Source: Planctomycetota bacterium (lineage in GTDB: Bacteria; Planctomycetota; UBA8108; JACQVS01). From it: DNA of 64,000 nt. The notes beneath the pieces are model-generated. The model made no database searches and had not been told where the DNA came from. It saw only the letters and a program-made list of their open reading frames with translations. The stretch spans positions 41,827-105,826 of the forward strand of contig JANQLS010000072.1 in the NCBI GenBank assembly GCA_028280485.1, read 5' to 3'. The position numbers and the translations under genes are program-made. Shown one piece after another: positions 33,057 through 41,890 of this stretch (position 1 is the first letter of the stretch; the number at the start of each line of letters is the position of its first letter).

Positions 33057-33923
33057 TTAAAACAACTTAATAAACGCTTCCGCCGTCGCCGGTAACGCTT
33101 CCTCGCGCCGATAGATCAAATGCACATACTCGCGTTGGTAATACCGTGACAGCGGTCGTACATGTAAGTTTTCTCGATTCGCTTCATCGATATTGAGATC
33201 ATGGATGATCGCAACCCCATAACCTAAACTGACGTACTTGATGATAAGGTCGGTACTTCCAAAGGCCATACTGATCGATGTTTTTAGTTTCTCGCGATTA
33301 AAGGGAAGGTCGATCAGCTCGCGGGTTTCTGTATCTTTGGTATAGGAGATCGAAAGATAATTCGCGATATCTTTGAGACTCACTCGCTTCCTTGCTCTCA
33401 GGGGATGGTCCTTAGGAGTCACCAACACCATTTCGTAGGGAATGACAGGGCGAGCTTCAAGCGCGGGATGAAGGGGATCGATGAGCACCACACCAACATC
33501 GATGGAACCTTCGACGACACCATCGACGATATCTTGAGTTCTCAAGTTGAGGATGGTGACCTCGACGGGATTCAGTTCTCGCCTAAACTTTGAAAGTCGA
33601 TCGGGTAGAATATGCATCGCGACGGATTGATTCGTCGCCAAAGTGAGTCGCCTGGATTCTAAAGAGTGGGGACCTTTAAACAGCTTCTCGATATCTTCCT
33701 CAGCTTCAAACAAACGCTGAGCGTGTTCAAAGAGCGCCATACCATCGTGAGTCAGCACGATTCGACGAGAAGTTCGGTCTAAAAGTTTTCTTCCTAACTC
33801 TTGCTCTAATGCTCGAACCTGAAGACTGATGGCGGGCTGAGAAAGTCGAAGTCGATGAGAAGCTTGAGTAAAGCCCTTGTATTTGACAACGGCGTAAAAA
33901 CCTCTAAGTTTATGTAAGTCCAT
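33057..33923 (-). CDS. LysR-family transcriptional regulator
   Basis: A 288-residue LysR protein. The N-terminal winged helix-turn-helix is canonical: KLRGFYAVVKYKGFTQASHR, LRLSQPAISLQVRALEQELG, KLLDRTSRRIVLTHDGMALF. The effector domain follows (TLATNQSVAMHILPDRLSKF; DIVDGVVEGSIDVGVVLIDP; ISMAFGSTDLIIKYVSLGYG). The closest well-known groups are CysB/CbbR-like. It is divergent from panD, and a palindrome in the gap is a likely binding site. The inducer is unknown; control of panD or of itself is inferred. Confidence 0.88.
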   Translation of the reverse strand: MDLHKLRGFYAVVKYKGFTQASHRLRLSQPAISLQVRALEQELGRKLLDRTSRRIVLTHDGMALFEHAQRLFEAEEDIEKLFKGPHSLESRRLTLATNQSVAMHILPDRLSKFRRELNPVEVTILNLRTQDIVDGVVEGSIDVGVVLIDPLHPALEARPVIPYEMVLVTPKDHPLRARKRVSLKDIANYLSISYTKDTETRELIDLPFNREKLKTSISMAFGSTDLIIKYVSLGYGVAIIHDLNIDEANRENLHVRPLSRYYQREYVHLIYRREEALPATAEAFIKLF

Positions 33924-34003
33924 GATTAAAAATTAGGGGTTACGAATTTAGCTGACAAATCACAAAAACATAAACCTTTGAATTCAAAAGGCTTAATGAC
34001 AAC

Positions 34004-34024
34004 ATTATAAGCCCAACTTATAAT
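34004..34024. promoter_or_regulatory. Candidate LysR operator
   Basis: Perfect palindrome ATTATAAG-CCCAA-CTTATAAT in the lysR-panD gap. It fits the T-N11-A / ATA...TAT pattern of LysR sites. It lies about 80 bases from the lysR start and 145 from the panD start. Confidence 0.6.
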
Positions 34025-34169
34025 ACATCATATCGATTATTTATTAGAATTATAACCCAATCCAGACTACACTCCCTATTAGTTAAGAAACTTATACGAA
34101 GCATTTAATCCCCGCTTCTACAGCTGGAACGTCCGCCAGTATGTCACTGTCATCCACTGCTTGAGTCCC

Positions 34170-34526
34170 GTGATCAGAACCCTTCTCAAATCCAAAATCC
34201 ATCGCGCCACGGTTACTGAAGCCGACCTCCATTACAACGGGAGTGTCGCTGTCGATCCTCTATTACTGGAGGCGGCTGATATTCTTCCGAATGAACAAGT
34301 GGATATCTACAACATTACCAACGGGCAGCGCCTGACCACCTACGCCATCCCCGGTGAGGATGGGCAAGGTGAAATCAAGATCAATGGTGCAGCTGCTCGT
34401 TTAGCGAGCCCCGGTGACTTAGTGATCATCGCAAGCTTCGCACAATACTCCGAAGATGAAATTCGCCATCATCGCCCTCGAGTCATCTTGGTCGATGAAA
34501 ACAATCGCCCGATCTCTCAGAGTTAG
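34170..34526 (+). CDS. panD: Aspartate 1-decarboxylase
   Basis: A 118-residue pyruvoyl enzyme that makes beta-alanine for pantothenate. [20 protein letters not shown] is the family signature. With GTG 34170 as start, the self-cleavage pair falls at Gly24-Ser25 (YNGSVAVD), exactly the numbering of known PanD, which supports this start over the in-frame TTG at 34161. Later segments [20 protein letters not shown] and [10 protein letters not shown] are typical. panB follows 113 bases later. The ribosome site is weak. Confidence 0.93.
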   Translation: MIRTLLKSKIHRATVTEADLHYNGSVAVDPLLLEAADILPNEQVDIYNITNGQRLTTYAIPGEDGQGEIKINGAAARLASPGDLVIIASFAQYSEDEIRHHRPRVILVDENNRPISQS

Positions 34527-34639
34527 TTTATGTTGAAGCAAGCTCCTTCGGAGATAGATTCAACCGTTTTGGCAATTCTTATGCTTCCCGACCTCTTTAA
34601 GCTTTTCTAATTCCACCATTCGAGGAAAAGGATTCGGCT

Positions 34640-35560
34640 ATGTCATCCCATCCATCTCCTGCAGAGAATTCAACTCAACGCCCCGCAGGTAAGGTCACCG
34701 TTCCCAGTTTGATCAAAGCCAAACAGAGAAATGAAAAGATCGTGGCTCTTACGGCTTACGATTATCCTACCAGTGTGATTCTCGACCACGCCGGAGTGGA
34801 CGTCGTCTTGGTTGGTGATTCTGCTGCGAACGTGGTCTTCGGCTATGAGACCACTCTTCCGGTGAGCTTGGATGAAATGATGCTTTGCCTTAAAGCGGTT
34901 CGCCGAGGCTTAAGAAGAGCCTTGCTGGTCGCAGACCTTCCGTTCGGCTACGGATTGAACGCTGAGAGTCCTGCTTCTGAAGAAGTTTTAAAAGCGGCGA
35001 TCTCCTTCATGAAGAATGGAGCGGAAGCAGTCAAGATCGAAGGGGGAATTCAACACGCCGATCAAGTAAAGGCCTTAGCTCAAGCCAACATCCCTGTGAT
35101 GGGTCACATCGGATTGATGCCCCAATCGGTACACGCGATGGGAGGCTATCGAGTTCAAGGAAAAACTTCGAGTTCTGCGGATGAACTCTTAGAGGATGCT
35201 TTAGCCTTGGAGGCGGCTGGGGCGTTCAGTCTGGTCTTAGAAGGCATTCCCGAAGAAGTCGCCGAACGCATCACCGAGAAGCTTCAAATTCCTACAATTG
35301 GAATTGGAGCTGGGGAAAAATGCGATGGGCAAATTTTAGTTCTTCACGACTTATTGGGCCTCACCGTTCCCCCACCGGTCCTCGGTCAAGGCGCTTTAAA
35401 GGGGCGAAAACCTCGTTTCGTTCGCGAGTACGCGAACGTGAAGGAAACGATTCTCGGAGCCGTCCAAGAGTACGCCAAAGATGTACGCACGGGCACTTTC
35501 CCATCCGACAAAGAAACCTACCGTATGAGTGAAGGTGAGTCGGAGAAGATTGCCCAGTAG
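34640..35560 (+). CDS. panB: 3-methyl-2-oxobutanoate hydroxymethyltransferase
   Basis: A 306-residue TIM-barrel enzyme that forms ketopantoate using methylene-tetrahydrofolate. Motifs are IVALTAYDYPTSVILDHAGV, DVVLVGDSAANVVFGYETTL, VADLPFGYG, AVKIEGGIQH, VMGHIGLMPQSVHAMGGYRV, LVLEGIPEEVAERITEKL and TIGIGAGEKCDGQILVLHDL. AAGGA lies 7 bases before ATG. The N-terminal ~20 residues are a polar extension. The TAG stop is the start of an interspersed TAGTCCGCAC repeat. With panD it supplies two branches of pantothenate synthesis, and glyA provides one-carbon units. Confidence 0.95.
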   Translation: MSSHPSPAENSTQRPAGKVTVPSLIKAKQRNEKIVALTAYDYPTSVILDHAGVDVVLVGDSAANVVFGYETTLPVSLDEMMLCLKAVRRGLRRALLVADLPFGYGLNAESPASEEVLKAAISFMKNGAEAVKIEGGIQHADQVKALAQANIPVMGHIGLMPQSVHAMGGYRVQGKTSSSADELLEDALALEAAGAFSLVLEGIPEEVAERITEKLQIPTIGIGAGEKCDGQILVLHDLLGLTVPPPVLGQGALKGRKPRFVREYANVKETILGAVQEYAKDVRTGTFPSDKETYRMSEGESEKIAQ

Positions 35561-35803
35561 TCCGCACATTCCATGTGCGGTCTTAGTAGTAGGCTCGACC
35601 TTCGAGCCGTATGAAACGATTTGGTTTTCTTGCCCCGTGCCATCTTAAAAAACATAAACGTAAGACCCGAAGAGGGTAGCATTAACTAGCCCGAAACGCT
35701 AGCGAGGGGCTGATAGATTCAGCAAAGCTATTCTTTTATTTAAATCGTTCGAATCAGAATAACGTTCTCGCTTCGTACGACGCACGGAGTGCGCCTACTA
35801 CTA
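35558..35803. repeat. Composite repeat between panB and pgl, touching both stop codons
   Basis: CCGCACAT-TCC-ATGTGCGG (35562-35580); TAGTAGTAGGCTCGACCTTC from 35584 with stem GGCTCGA/TCGAGCC (35592-35608); a middle part matching 32907-33000, including AACGTAAGACCCGAAGAGGG and TAACTAGCCCGAAACGCTAG; and an inverted GTACGACGCACGGAGTGCGC ending in CTACTACTA at 35803 (stem CGCAC-GGA-GTGCG). The ends supply the panB and pgl stops. Confidence 0.8.
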
Positions 35804-36547
35804 CAACTCCGCCGCCGCCGCCTCATCGATCAACCATTCTAAAGCACCGTAGGTTGGCGCAACTTCTCCCGAAGGATACTCCCCTTGGCCTTCCGAGATC
35901 TCTTTGATAATCGGGGCTTTTTCTTTCCCAGTCACCAAGAACTGCACGTGAGAACTCGCGTTGAGTAAGGGGTAAGTAAAAGTCATCCTCTGAGTTTGAA
36001 GCTGGGGCACTTCATTCCCGACCACCATACGTTGAGTTTCATGGAGTGCTTCCGTCCCGGGAAAAAGAGAAGCCGTATGCCCATCGCCTCCCATTCCTAA
36101 CCAAATGAGATCGAAAACCGGGTTGCCATTGGGATTGACCGTCACTCGCTCACGAATGACATCTTCGTAACGTTGAGCCGCTCCATCGAGATCATCCGCT
36201 TCGGCTTCCATTCGATGGACTTGGTCTTCAGGGATGGGTACTCGACTCAACCAAAGATCGGTTGCTGTTTTAAAATTCGAATCGGGATGATCAGGGGGAA
36301 CAGATCTCTCATCACCAAAGAAAATTTCGAGCTGATTCCAATCGATTTTCTCAGCGTATTTGTCGGCTAAGATTTTAAATAGAATCTTCGGGGTGCTCCC
36401 ACCCGACAACGCGACCGTTGCCTTCTGGCCTCTTCGACTGACGACCCTGACGAGTTGGGATAGATTTTGAGCTGCTCGCTCTGCAATCGCCTCAGGGTTA
36501 GGTAATACATTGATAGCTTTTAGGAAGGTGGGTGGATCGAGGGCCAT
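35801..36547 (-). CDS. pgl: 6-phosphogluconolactonase
   Basis: A 248-residue DevB-type lactonase, second step of the oxidative pentose phosphate pathway. ATVALSGGSTPKILFKILAD (phosphate loop), LEIFFGDERSVPPDHPDSNF, LIWLGMGGDGHTASLFPGTE (catalytic region) and MTFTYPLLNASSHVQFLVTG are family hallmarks. It is the last gene of zwf-opcA-pgl on the minus strand, 81 bases after opcA. Its TAG stop is supplied by an inverted TAGTAGTAGG repeat directly after the Ala/Glu-rich C-terminus (DEAAAAEL). Confidence 0.92.
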   Translation of the reverse strand: MALDPPTFLKAINVLPNPEAIAERAAQNLSQLVRVVSRRGQKATVALSGGSTPKILFKILADKYAEKIDWNQLEIFFGDERSVPPDHPDSNFKTATDLWLSRVPIPEDQVHRMEAEADDLDGAAQRYEDVIRERVTVNPNGNPVFDLIWLGMGGDGHTASLFPGTEALHETQRMVVGNEVPQLQTQRMTFTYPLLNASSHVQFLVTGKEKAPIIKEISEGQGEYPSGEVAPTYGALEWLIDEAAAAEL

Positions 36548-36628
36548 TTGCGTGAATCACTCCCCTAACAGTTCTTAAATACAGCAGATCAGAATCGACA
36601 GAATCGATTCCCCATCTGTTCAACGAAT

Positions 36629-37813
36629 TTAGCTAACAAAACTAGCTGCCGCTTCCAACGAATCACGAAAGATATGGGGATGGGTTGGAGTATTCAAGAT
36701 TTCTCTTAAAAGTTCACTACAATCGGGCCGGGGAAAGGGTAACACTTTAGCTAATAAACACTCTCGGGGCGTCTGCCAATTCAGTCGGAGAGTTTGAAAA
36801 TCTCCCTCTGGAAGCTCAAAAGTAACCCAAGATTCCTTCCCCTGTTCAGCGCCCTTAAATGCGACACTTCGGGGTTCGCCCTTGCGGCTTCCAGATGACG
36901 GCTCAACCGTCGTTGACCGAGCCGCCAATTGAATACGACGACCATTTTTCGCTTCATAAATACAGGTTTTTTGGGAAACCTCGTCACTCACACACTCCAC
37001 TTTTTCCAATCCTAGTCGTGAAGCAATCCAACCGATGAGAAGCGCGGATTCTTCGTGAGCTCGACTCGTTGCCATTTGCCCTTCAGGAAGGGCCCAAAGA
37101 ACCTCGACGCAATCTAAGTGACCGAGCAAGGGATTGAGAGCAGGAGCATCGAAAGCCTTGGCGATGGCCTCACGCCAGCGAATTAATCCGCGCCAACCGA
37201 GGTCGACAACTTCTTTAACTTGCTCTTCACGAGCGAGGCGAGCGAGTTCACTGAGTCGCCCTTTACCGATCGCATCATCCCGAGTATTGATGATGACACG
37301 ATCTACATTTTGGGCGAGCTCCACCAATAGAGGACAACCGGGATCTCCCGTCCACCACAGGAAGATAGGAATATCGGGCACGAGTAAAGGCGTGACTCCC
37401 CCCGGCAAAAGTACGACGTCTTCTGGCTGGCAGCGTAAGGTGATTTGTTCACAACAGACGGGTGCATTCCCACCTCCGAGAGGGGAAAAGCAATTGGCAG
37501 TAACGGAAGCCCTCAATCGAGATCGTTGATTTTCATTAGACTCGGTAGCCGTCGGCAACTCCCCCACCTCTAAAAGGATGGTGCGACAGGGATGGCGACT
37601 CGAAACATCCTGAAATAGTTTTTGCGCAGCTTCCCATTCTTCTGGATGCGGTAGGTAGGCTACGAGATTCGACATACACGAACGAACCACCGCACCTTCA
37701 CCTCCACGCAGATCAGAAGCGGGCTTCCACAGAGATGCGAGCTCGCGTTCGATCTGCAAAGCATCGACGGGAACTTCGACTCCAGATAAAAAAGCAGTTG
37801 TTGTTTCGTTCAT
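36629..37813 (-). CDS. opcA: Glucose-6-phosphate dehydrogenase assembly protein OpcA
   Basis: A 394-residue OpcA-family protein. Typical segments: VVRSCMSNLVAYLPHPEEWE, HPCRTILLEVGE, CCEQITLRC, LPGGVTPLLVPDIPIFLWWT, VDRVIINTRD and WRGLIRWREAIAKAF. In cyanobacteria and actinobacteria OpcA binds and activates glucose-6-phosphate dehydrogenase. Lying between zwf and pgl, it is almost certainly the partner of the zwf product. No signal peptide. A 122-bp CTGTAGCGCC-bounded repeat separates it from zwf. Confidence 0.9.
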   Translation of the reverse strand: MNETTTAFLSGVEVPVDALQIERELASLWKPASDLRGGEGAVVRSCMSNLVAYLPHPEEWEAAQKLFQDVSSRHPCRTILLEVGELPTATESNENQRSRLRASVTANCFSPLGGGNAPVCCEQITLRCQPEDVVLLPGGVTPLLVPDIPIFLWWTGDPGCPLLVELAQNVDRVIINTRDDAIGKGRLSELARLAREEQVKEVVDLGWRGLIRWREAIAKAFDAPALNPLLGHLDCVEVLWALPEGQMATSRAHEESALLIGWIASRLGLEKVECVSDEVSQKTCIYEAKNGRRIQLAARSTTVEPSSGSRKGEPRSVAFKGAEQGKESWVTFELPEGDFQTLRLNWQTPRECLLAKVLPFPRPDCSELLREILNTPTHPHIFRDSLEAAASFVS

Positions 37814-37845
37814 GATTCAATTTGTTTTTAAACGTCAAATCCATC

Positions 37846-37967
37846 CTGTAGCGCCACCCCTTGTGGGTGGCCAAGTTGTAGCCAAATTCGCCAGAATTTT
37901 AGTGATAGAGATTTAAAACGTTTAGCCTTAGCTTGGGAATGGCCTGGGACAAGCCCAGGCGCTACAG
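37846..37967. repeat. 122-bp CTGTAG-bounded element with two different end hairpins
   Basis: Left end CTGTAGCG then CCACCCCTTGTGGGTGG (37854-37870); right end CCTGGGACAAGCCCAGG (37943-37959) then CGCTACAG. It sits between zwf and opcA inside an operon, so it is probably transcribed. Related elements lie at 20907-20985 and 52886-53013. Confidence 0.75.
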
Positions 37968-37997
37968 ACAGGTTGAAGAAGTTGTTCCGCGAAAAGA

Positions 37998-39596
37998 TTA
38001 GAGCTTTCGCCAAGCCCGCAATTCCGACCCCAGAAGATCCTTCGCCTTTTCCGGTCCCCACTTCCCCGCTTCGTAAAATTGAAGACCTTCTTCACCCATC
38101 GCTTCCCACTCCTCAAGAATCGGAGTAAAGAATTTCCACGAATGCTCCACTTCATCTTTTCGGGTGAAGAGAGTGGAATCTCCGATGATGGCATCGAGGA
38201 GTAAGCGTTCGTAGGCATCGGGAGAAGCCATGCCGAAGGAATGTCCGTATCGAAAATCCATTTTGACATTTCTGATACGAATGTCAGGTCCGGGAACTTT
38301 GGATCCGAAGCAAAGTGAAATACCTTCATCCGGCTGGACGTTCATGATCAATGTATTGGCATGAACGGTATCGACCGTACTTTCGCTGAATAACGGCATA
38401 GGAGGCTTCTTAAACTGAATCGCAATCTCAGTCGCACGTTTAGGTAAGCGTTTCCCATGACGGAGCACGAAGGGAACTCCCGCCCAGCGCCAGTTATCGA
38501 TTTCAACTCGAAACGCGGCGTAAGTTGGGGTGATCGTATTTTCAGGCACACGATCTTCTTCGCGATAACCCGACACCACTTCACCAGAGATCGAACCTTT
38601 TTGATACTGAGCTCGAACGGTTAAATCTTTGATTTTATCTTTGGGAATCTCTCGGATGGCTCGTAAGACCTTCACTTTTTCATCGCGTACGGCATCGGCC
38701 TCTAAGGAAACCGGCGGCTCCATCGCCACCAAGGATAAAAGTTGCAGCATGTGGTTCTGAACCATGTCGCGAACGGCACCTGCTTTATCGTAGTAAGGTC
38801 CTCGTCCTCCGACACCCAAGCTTTCGGCAACCGTGATCTGGATATGATCGACGTACTTGTGATTCCAAAGCGGCTCAAAAATTCCATTGGAGAATCGGAA
38901 TGCCAAAATGTTTTGAACCGTTTCTTTCCCCAAGTAGTGATCGATGCGATAGACCTGAGACTCGTGAAAAACATCGAGGAATTTTTGATTGAGATCTACA
39001 GCAGAATCGAGATCGATCCCGAATGGCTTCTCCACCACGACTCTCACCCAAGGCCCATCTTTTCCTCCTGGATCTTGACCCGGCTTCAGGCCGTTGGATT
39101 GTGATAATCCTGCTTCACCGAGTTTCTTGGCAATCAGGGAAAAATATTCGGGAGCCGTAGCGAGGTAGAACAATCGATTCCCCTCTGTTCCCAGCTCACG
39201 ATCGATCTGGTCGAGCTCAGTGCCCAAGGATTGATACCCCTTGTCGTCCTCAAAGGATGACTGATGGTAGAAGATCGATTCCGAAAGCTTCTGCCATACA
39301 GGATCTCCATCGGTGTAGTAGGGAGAATGTTCCCGAACGCCTTCGAGGAGATCAGCTCGAAACTCTTCGTGAGATTTGTCACGACGCGCGAAGCCCACAA
39401 TCGCAATCTCGGGTGAGAGATAACCATTGCGAACTTGGTTGTAGAGCGCCGGTACTAACTTTCTTTTGGTGAGATCTCCAGTAGCACCGAATAAGACGAT
39501 GACGCAAGGCGAAGTCGTTCTCTCGGCGCTGAGACCTTCTTTGAATACATTTTCTTGGGTTGGAGTGTCTTCCATGAGGCATTCAGTTGAGGACAT
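37998..39596 (-). CDS. zwf: Glucose-6-phosphate 1-dehydrogenase
   Basis: A 532-residue enzyme oxidising glucose-6-phosphate to 6-phosphogluconolactone. CVIVLFGATGDLTKRKLVPA is the NADP-binding GxxGDLxKRK motif; VVVEKPFGIDLDSA and YRIDHYLGKETVQNILAFRF hold the substrate/catalytic residues; TVAESLGVGGRGPYYDKAGA and RDMVQNHMLQLLSLVAMEPP are invariant blocks; YERLLLDAIIGDSTLFTRKDE is in the C-terminal part. ATG 39596 is chosen (AGGA 7 bases upstream); a 20-codon upstream extension lacks one. First gene of zwf-opcA-pgl. Confidence 0.95.
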   Translation of the reverse strand: MSSTECLMEDTPTQENVFKEGLSAERTTSPCVIVLFGATGDLTKRKLVPALYNQVRNGYLSPEIAIVGFARRDKSHEEFRADLLEGVREHSPYYTDGDPVWQKLSESIFYHQSSFEDDKGYQSLGTELDQIDRELGTEGNRLFYLATAPEYFSLIAKKLGEAGLSQSNGLKPGQDPGGKDGPWVRVVVEKPFGIDLDSAVDLNQKFLDVFHESQVYRIDHYLGKETVQNILAFRFSNGIFEPLWNHKYVDHIQITVAESLGVGGRGPYYDKAGAVRDMVQNHMLQLLSLVAMEPPVSLEADAVRDEKVKVLRAIREIPKDKIKDLTVRAQYQKGSISGEVVSGYREEDRVPENTITPTYAAFRVEIDNWRWAGVPFVLRHGKRLPKRATEIAIQFKKPPMPLFSESTVDTVHANTLIMNVQPDEGISLCFGSKVPGPDIRIRNVKMDFRYGHSFGMASPDAYERLLLDAIIGDSTLFTRKDEVEHSWKFFTPILEEWEAMGEEGLQFYEAGKWGPEKAKDLLGSELRAWRKL

Positions 39597-40306
39597 CGTT
39601 GATTCCTGTTCTTCTCGATCCCATTTCCCCAGGGGGAGGAGGATGGAGTCCATCAATTCTGTTTATCGGTTTAAATGGGCTTGAGCCACACGTTTAGGTT
39701 TTTTAAGCCTCATTTCAAGATCAGGCTTTCTGGGATAAATGTAGGAAATATCAAACCGTTTGCCCCAACGATTGAAACTCCCTACATTTCTGCTCTAAAA
39801 AGCCACACCAAACGAGCCAGGCCGGTAAAAAGTTCCTTAAGAATGCTTTTTAAATGCGCAAAAGCGCTTCCGAGTTCCCTGAGGATCGTATAGACTGACC
39901 TGCTGGCTTTTAGCCGACATCGGCTGGATTTCACCCTTCAGAGCCCTCCCCAATCAAGGCCCGATTTCATATGAAGAAAAGTGCCAGGGGAACCGTCTGA
40001 TAGAATCATACGTTCAGTATTTAACTGAGGTGGAATCGGGATCCAGATCCTTCCCTCGAACGGATTTCAAGATCTGAGGAACTCTGACCGATCCATCAGC
40101 TCAGAATGAAGAATATTGAACTTCAGTCTGAAAACGTCAAAGACTACAACCTGTCAACGAAGGGTGTAACCCTAGAAATTCCCTAAAGCAGATCCTTAAA
40201 ATTGGAATCGACTGCGAAGTCGCTAAGCTTTGGTGAATTTTCACCCTAAAACAAATCCTTAGGGGCGCACGAGAGTCCCTGATATTCAAACCTCTTGGAG
40301 AGAGTC
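39597..40306. other. Divergent control region between zwf and the TlpA-like gene
   Basis: About 700 bases, with no reading frame I can support. Several short inverted repeats are visible (AGCCGACATCGGCT near 39910; GGTGAATTTTCACC near 40233), suggesting structured leader or promoter DNA. No known RNA recognised. Confidence 0.45.
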
Positions 40307-41287
40307 ATGCTCAAGTTCAAAGCCTCGTTATTATCAGCCCTTCTCCTGGTGAGTGGATCTCTCATCGCTCAAGAAGAAAAAATTGATGCTGAAACCGATA
40401 AAAAGTTAAGAGAGTCATCTCAGGCAGGCCTCAAGTCTTTCCGGGATGGAAGATATAAAGAAGCCATCGAGTCTTTCTCAACTTTCGCCAGTCTTTTGCC
40501 CAAAAGCAAAACTTACGACATCACTCGGGCCCACGCTCATTACTACATCTGCTCCGCTCACGCGAATCTCAATCAAAAAGAAGCTGCACTGAAACATCTA
40601 GAGCTCTCGATGAAGTACGGCTACTTGGAATTTGATCGCATGAAGGCAGATAAAGATCTCGATGGGATCAAATCAGAGAAAAAGTTTTCTGAGCTAATCG
40701 CCAAGTATCAAAAGATCGCCTTAGAAAAACTTCAAAAAGATTTCGCCAAGTTCAAACTAGAACGAAAAGACCTCAACGGTAAAACCATCAAAAAAGATGC
40801 TTACCTCGGTAAAGTTTTGATGATAAATCTCTGGGGAACCTGGTGCCCTCCTTGTCGCGCCGAGATCCCTCACTTCATTGAAGCCCAAAAGAAGTACGGT
40901 GAAAAGGGTTTTCAAATTATTGGTATCAACTACGAAAAAACCGACAATCTCGTTCAAGCTACGAGCCTTACCAAACGCTTTGCTGAACAAAATAAAATCA
41001 ACTACCCGCTGAGCGTCGTCGATAGCAAATACCTCGGTACGCTGCCTCAAGAGGTTGGCGGATTCCCTACGACCTACTTTTTCGGTCGTGACGGAAAGAT
41101 TAGAAAAGTAAAAGTCGGTGGCCTTCACCTCAGCGATTTAGAAGCGATTATCAAGCCTCTCCTCGCCGAGAAGTACGATCCGAAGAAGAAAGGTAAAACC
41201 GAGGTCAAAAAAGAAGAAAAGAAAAAGACCGAAGAAAATCCTGAAAAGAAAAAAGAAGAGAAACCAGCTGAAAAGAAAGATAGCTGA
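40307..41287 (+). CDS. Exported TlpA-like thioredoxin with TPR-like N-terminus and Lys-rich tail
   Basis: A 326-residue protein. A signal peptide (ASLLSALLLVSGSLIAQEEK) is followed by a TPR-like segment (~30-140; SFRDGRYKEAIESFSTFASL, AHYYICSAHANLNQKEAALK). The thioredoxin fold follows (~150-290): VLMINLWGTWCPPCRAEIPH with the WCPPC active site, FQIIGINYEKTDN, then GGFPTTYFFGRDGKIR with the cis-Pro. The last ~35 residues are Lys/Glu-rich low complexity. It should act in the periplasm in disulfide reduction, cytochrome maturation or a similar role. ATG 40307 has GGAGAG upstream. A terminator follows. Confidence 0.85.
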   Translation: MLKFKASLLSALLLVSGSLIAQEEKIDAETDKKLRESSQAGLKSFRDGRYKEAIESFSTFASLLPKSKTYDITRAHAHYYICSAHANLNQKEAALKHLELSMKYGYLEFDRMKADKDLDGIKSEKKFSELIAKYQKIALEKLQKDFAKFKLERKDLNGKTIKKDAYLGKVLMINLWGTWCPPCRAEIPHFIEAQKKYGEKGFQIIGINYEKTDNLVQATSLTKRFAEQNKINYPLSVVDSKYLGTLPQEVGGFPTTYFFGRDGKIRKVKVGGLHLSDLEAIIKPLLAEKYDPKKKGKTEVKKEEKKKTEENPEKKKEEKPAEKKDS

Positions 41288-41314
41288 GATTTTCTCTTAG
41301 ACGACTAAAAGCTT

Positions 41315-41352
41315 AAAAAGGCTCCTCACCTGAAAGGTGAGGAGCCTTTTTT
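41315..41352 (+). terminator. Terminator of the TlpA-like gene
   Basis: Stem AAAGGCTCCTCACCT / AGGTGAGGAGCCTTT with a short GAA loop, followed by T4. Confidence 0.9.
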
Positions 41353-41383
41353 TATGACTTAAAATTACGCTTCTGAAATCCAT

Positions 41384-41509
41384 CTGTAGGGGCGTCCCTT
41401 GCAGGCGCCCGCTTCCCAAGCAATCGTCATCATTCAGGGTTTCAATCCCCTTTGAGGAATTGGGTAGGCCCTATTTAGGCGCAGCCATTAACGGGCCCTG
41501 CCCCTACAG
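41384..41509. repeat. 126-bp CTGTAGGGGC element, copy 1
   Basis: Bounded by CTGTAGGGGC and its inverse GCCCCTACAG. The left-end hairpin is GGGCGTCCCTTGCAGGCGCC; the right half pairs GGTAGGCCC with GGGCCCTGCCC. Nearly identical to copy 2 at 41553-41676 (same orientation, ~44 bases apart) and similar to 43065-43189. Confidence 0.85.
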
Positions 41510-41552
41510 TGTGTGAATTAGCTTTTTAATGTGCCTAACTGAGCCCAATCAC

Positions 41553-41676
41553 CTGTAGGGGCGTCCCTTGCGGGCGCCCGCTTCCCAAGCAATCGTCATC
41601 ATTCAGGGTTTCAATCCCCTTTAAGGAATTGGGCAGGCCCTATTTAGGCGCAGCCATTTACGGGCCCTGCCCCTAC
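41553..41676. repeat. CTGTAGGGGC element, copy 2
   Basis: Only a few differences from copy 1. The left hairpin reads CGTCCCTTGCGGGCG and the right inverted end is CCCCTACG. No coding potential; it lacks a transposase and resembles a MITE. Confidence 0.85.
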
Positions 41677-41806
41677 GGGTGATGTTGAAAAAAAGTTGGA
41701 GCGTTCATCATTTTCAGAGGTAGAATGCGACTGAAGAGAATAATGGCACTTCAGCTCGAGCCTGTTCAATCAAGCGAGCGGATTCAGGAAGAATCTGAGA
41801 AGTGCA

Positions 41807-41864
41807 GGCCTCAAGGATTGTAAATCCGTTGAGGCGAATGACCCAGAGCTTCAGACTGAAGCTC
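41807..41864 (+). ncRNA. Two strong hairpins before the L,D-transpeptidase gene
   Basis: GCCTCAAGGATT-GTA-AATCC(G)TTGAGGC (41807-41835, one bulge) and GAGCTTCAG-A-CTGAAGCTC (41846-41864). They lie 27-84 bases before the start codon and are likely in the leader RNA. Neither is followed by a T-tract. A structured leader is inferred. Confidence 0.35.
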
Positions 41865-41890
41865 AAAGAAAAGAATGTGAAGAGGCTATT

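Noticed and set aside
39597..40306. Housekeeping RNA (6S, RNase P, tmRNA) in the zwf-tlpA gap
   Set aside because: None of the conserved signatures of these RNAs is present.
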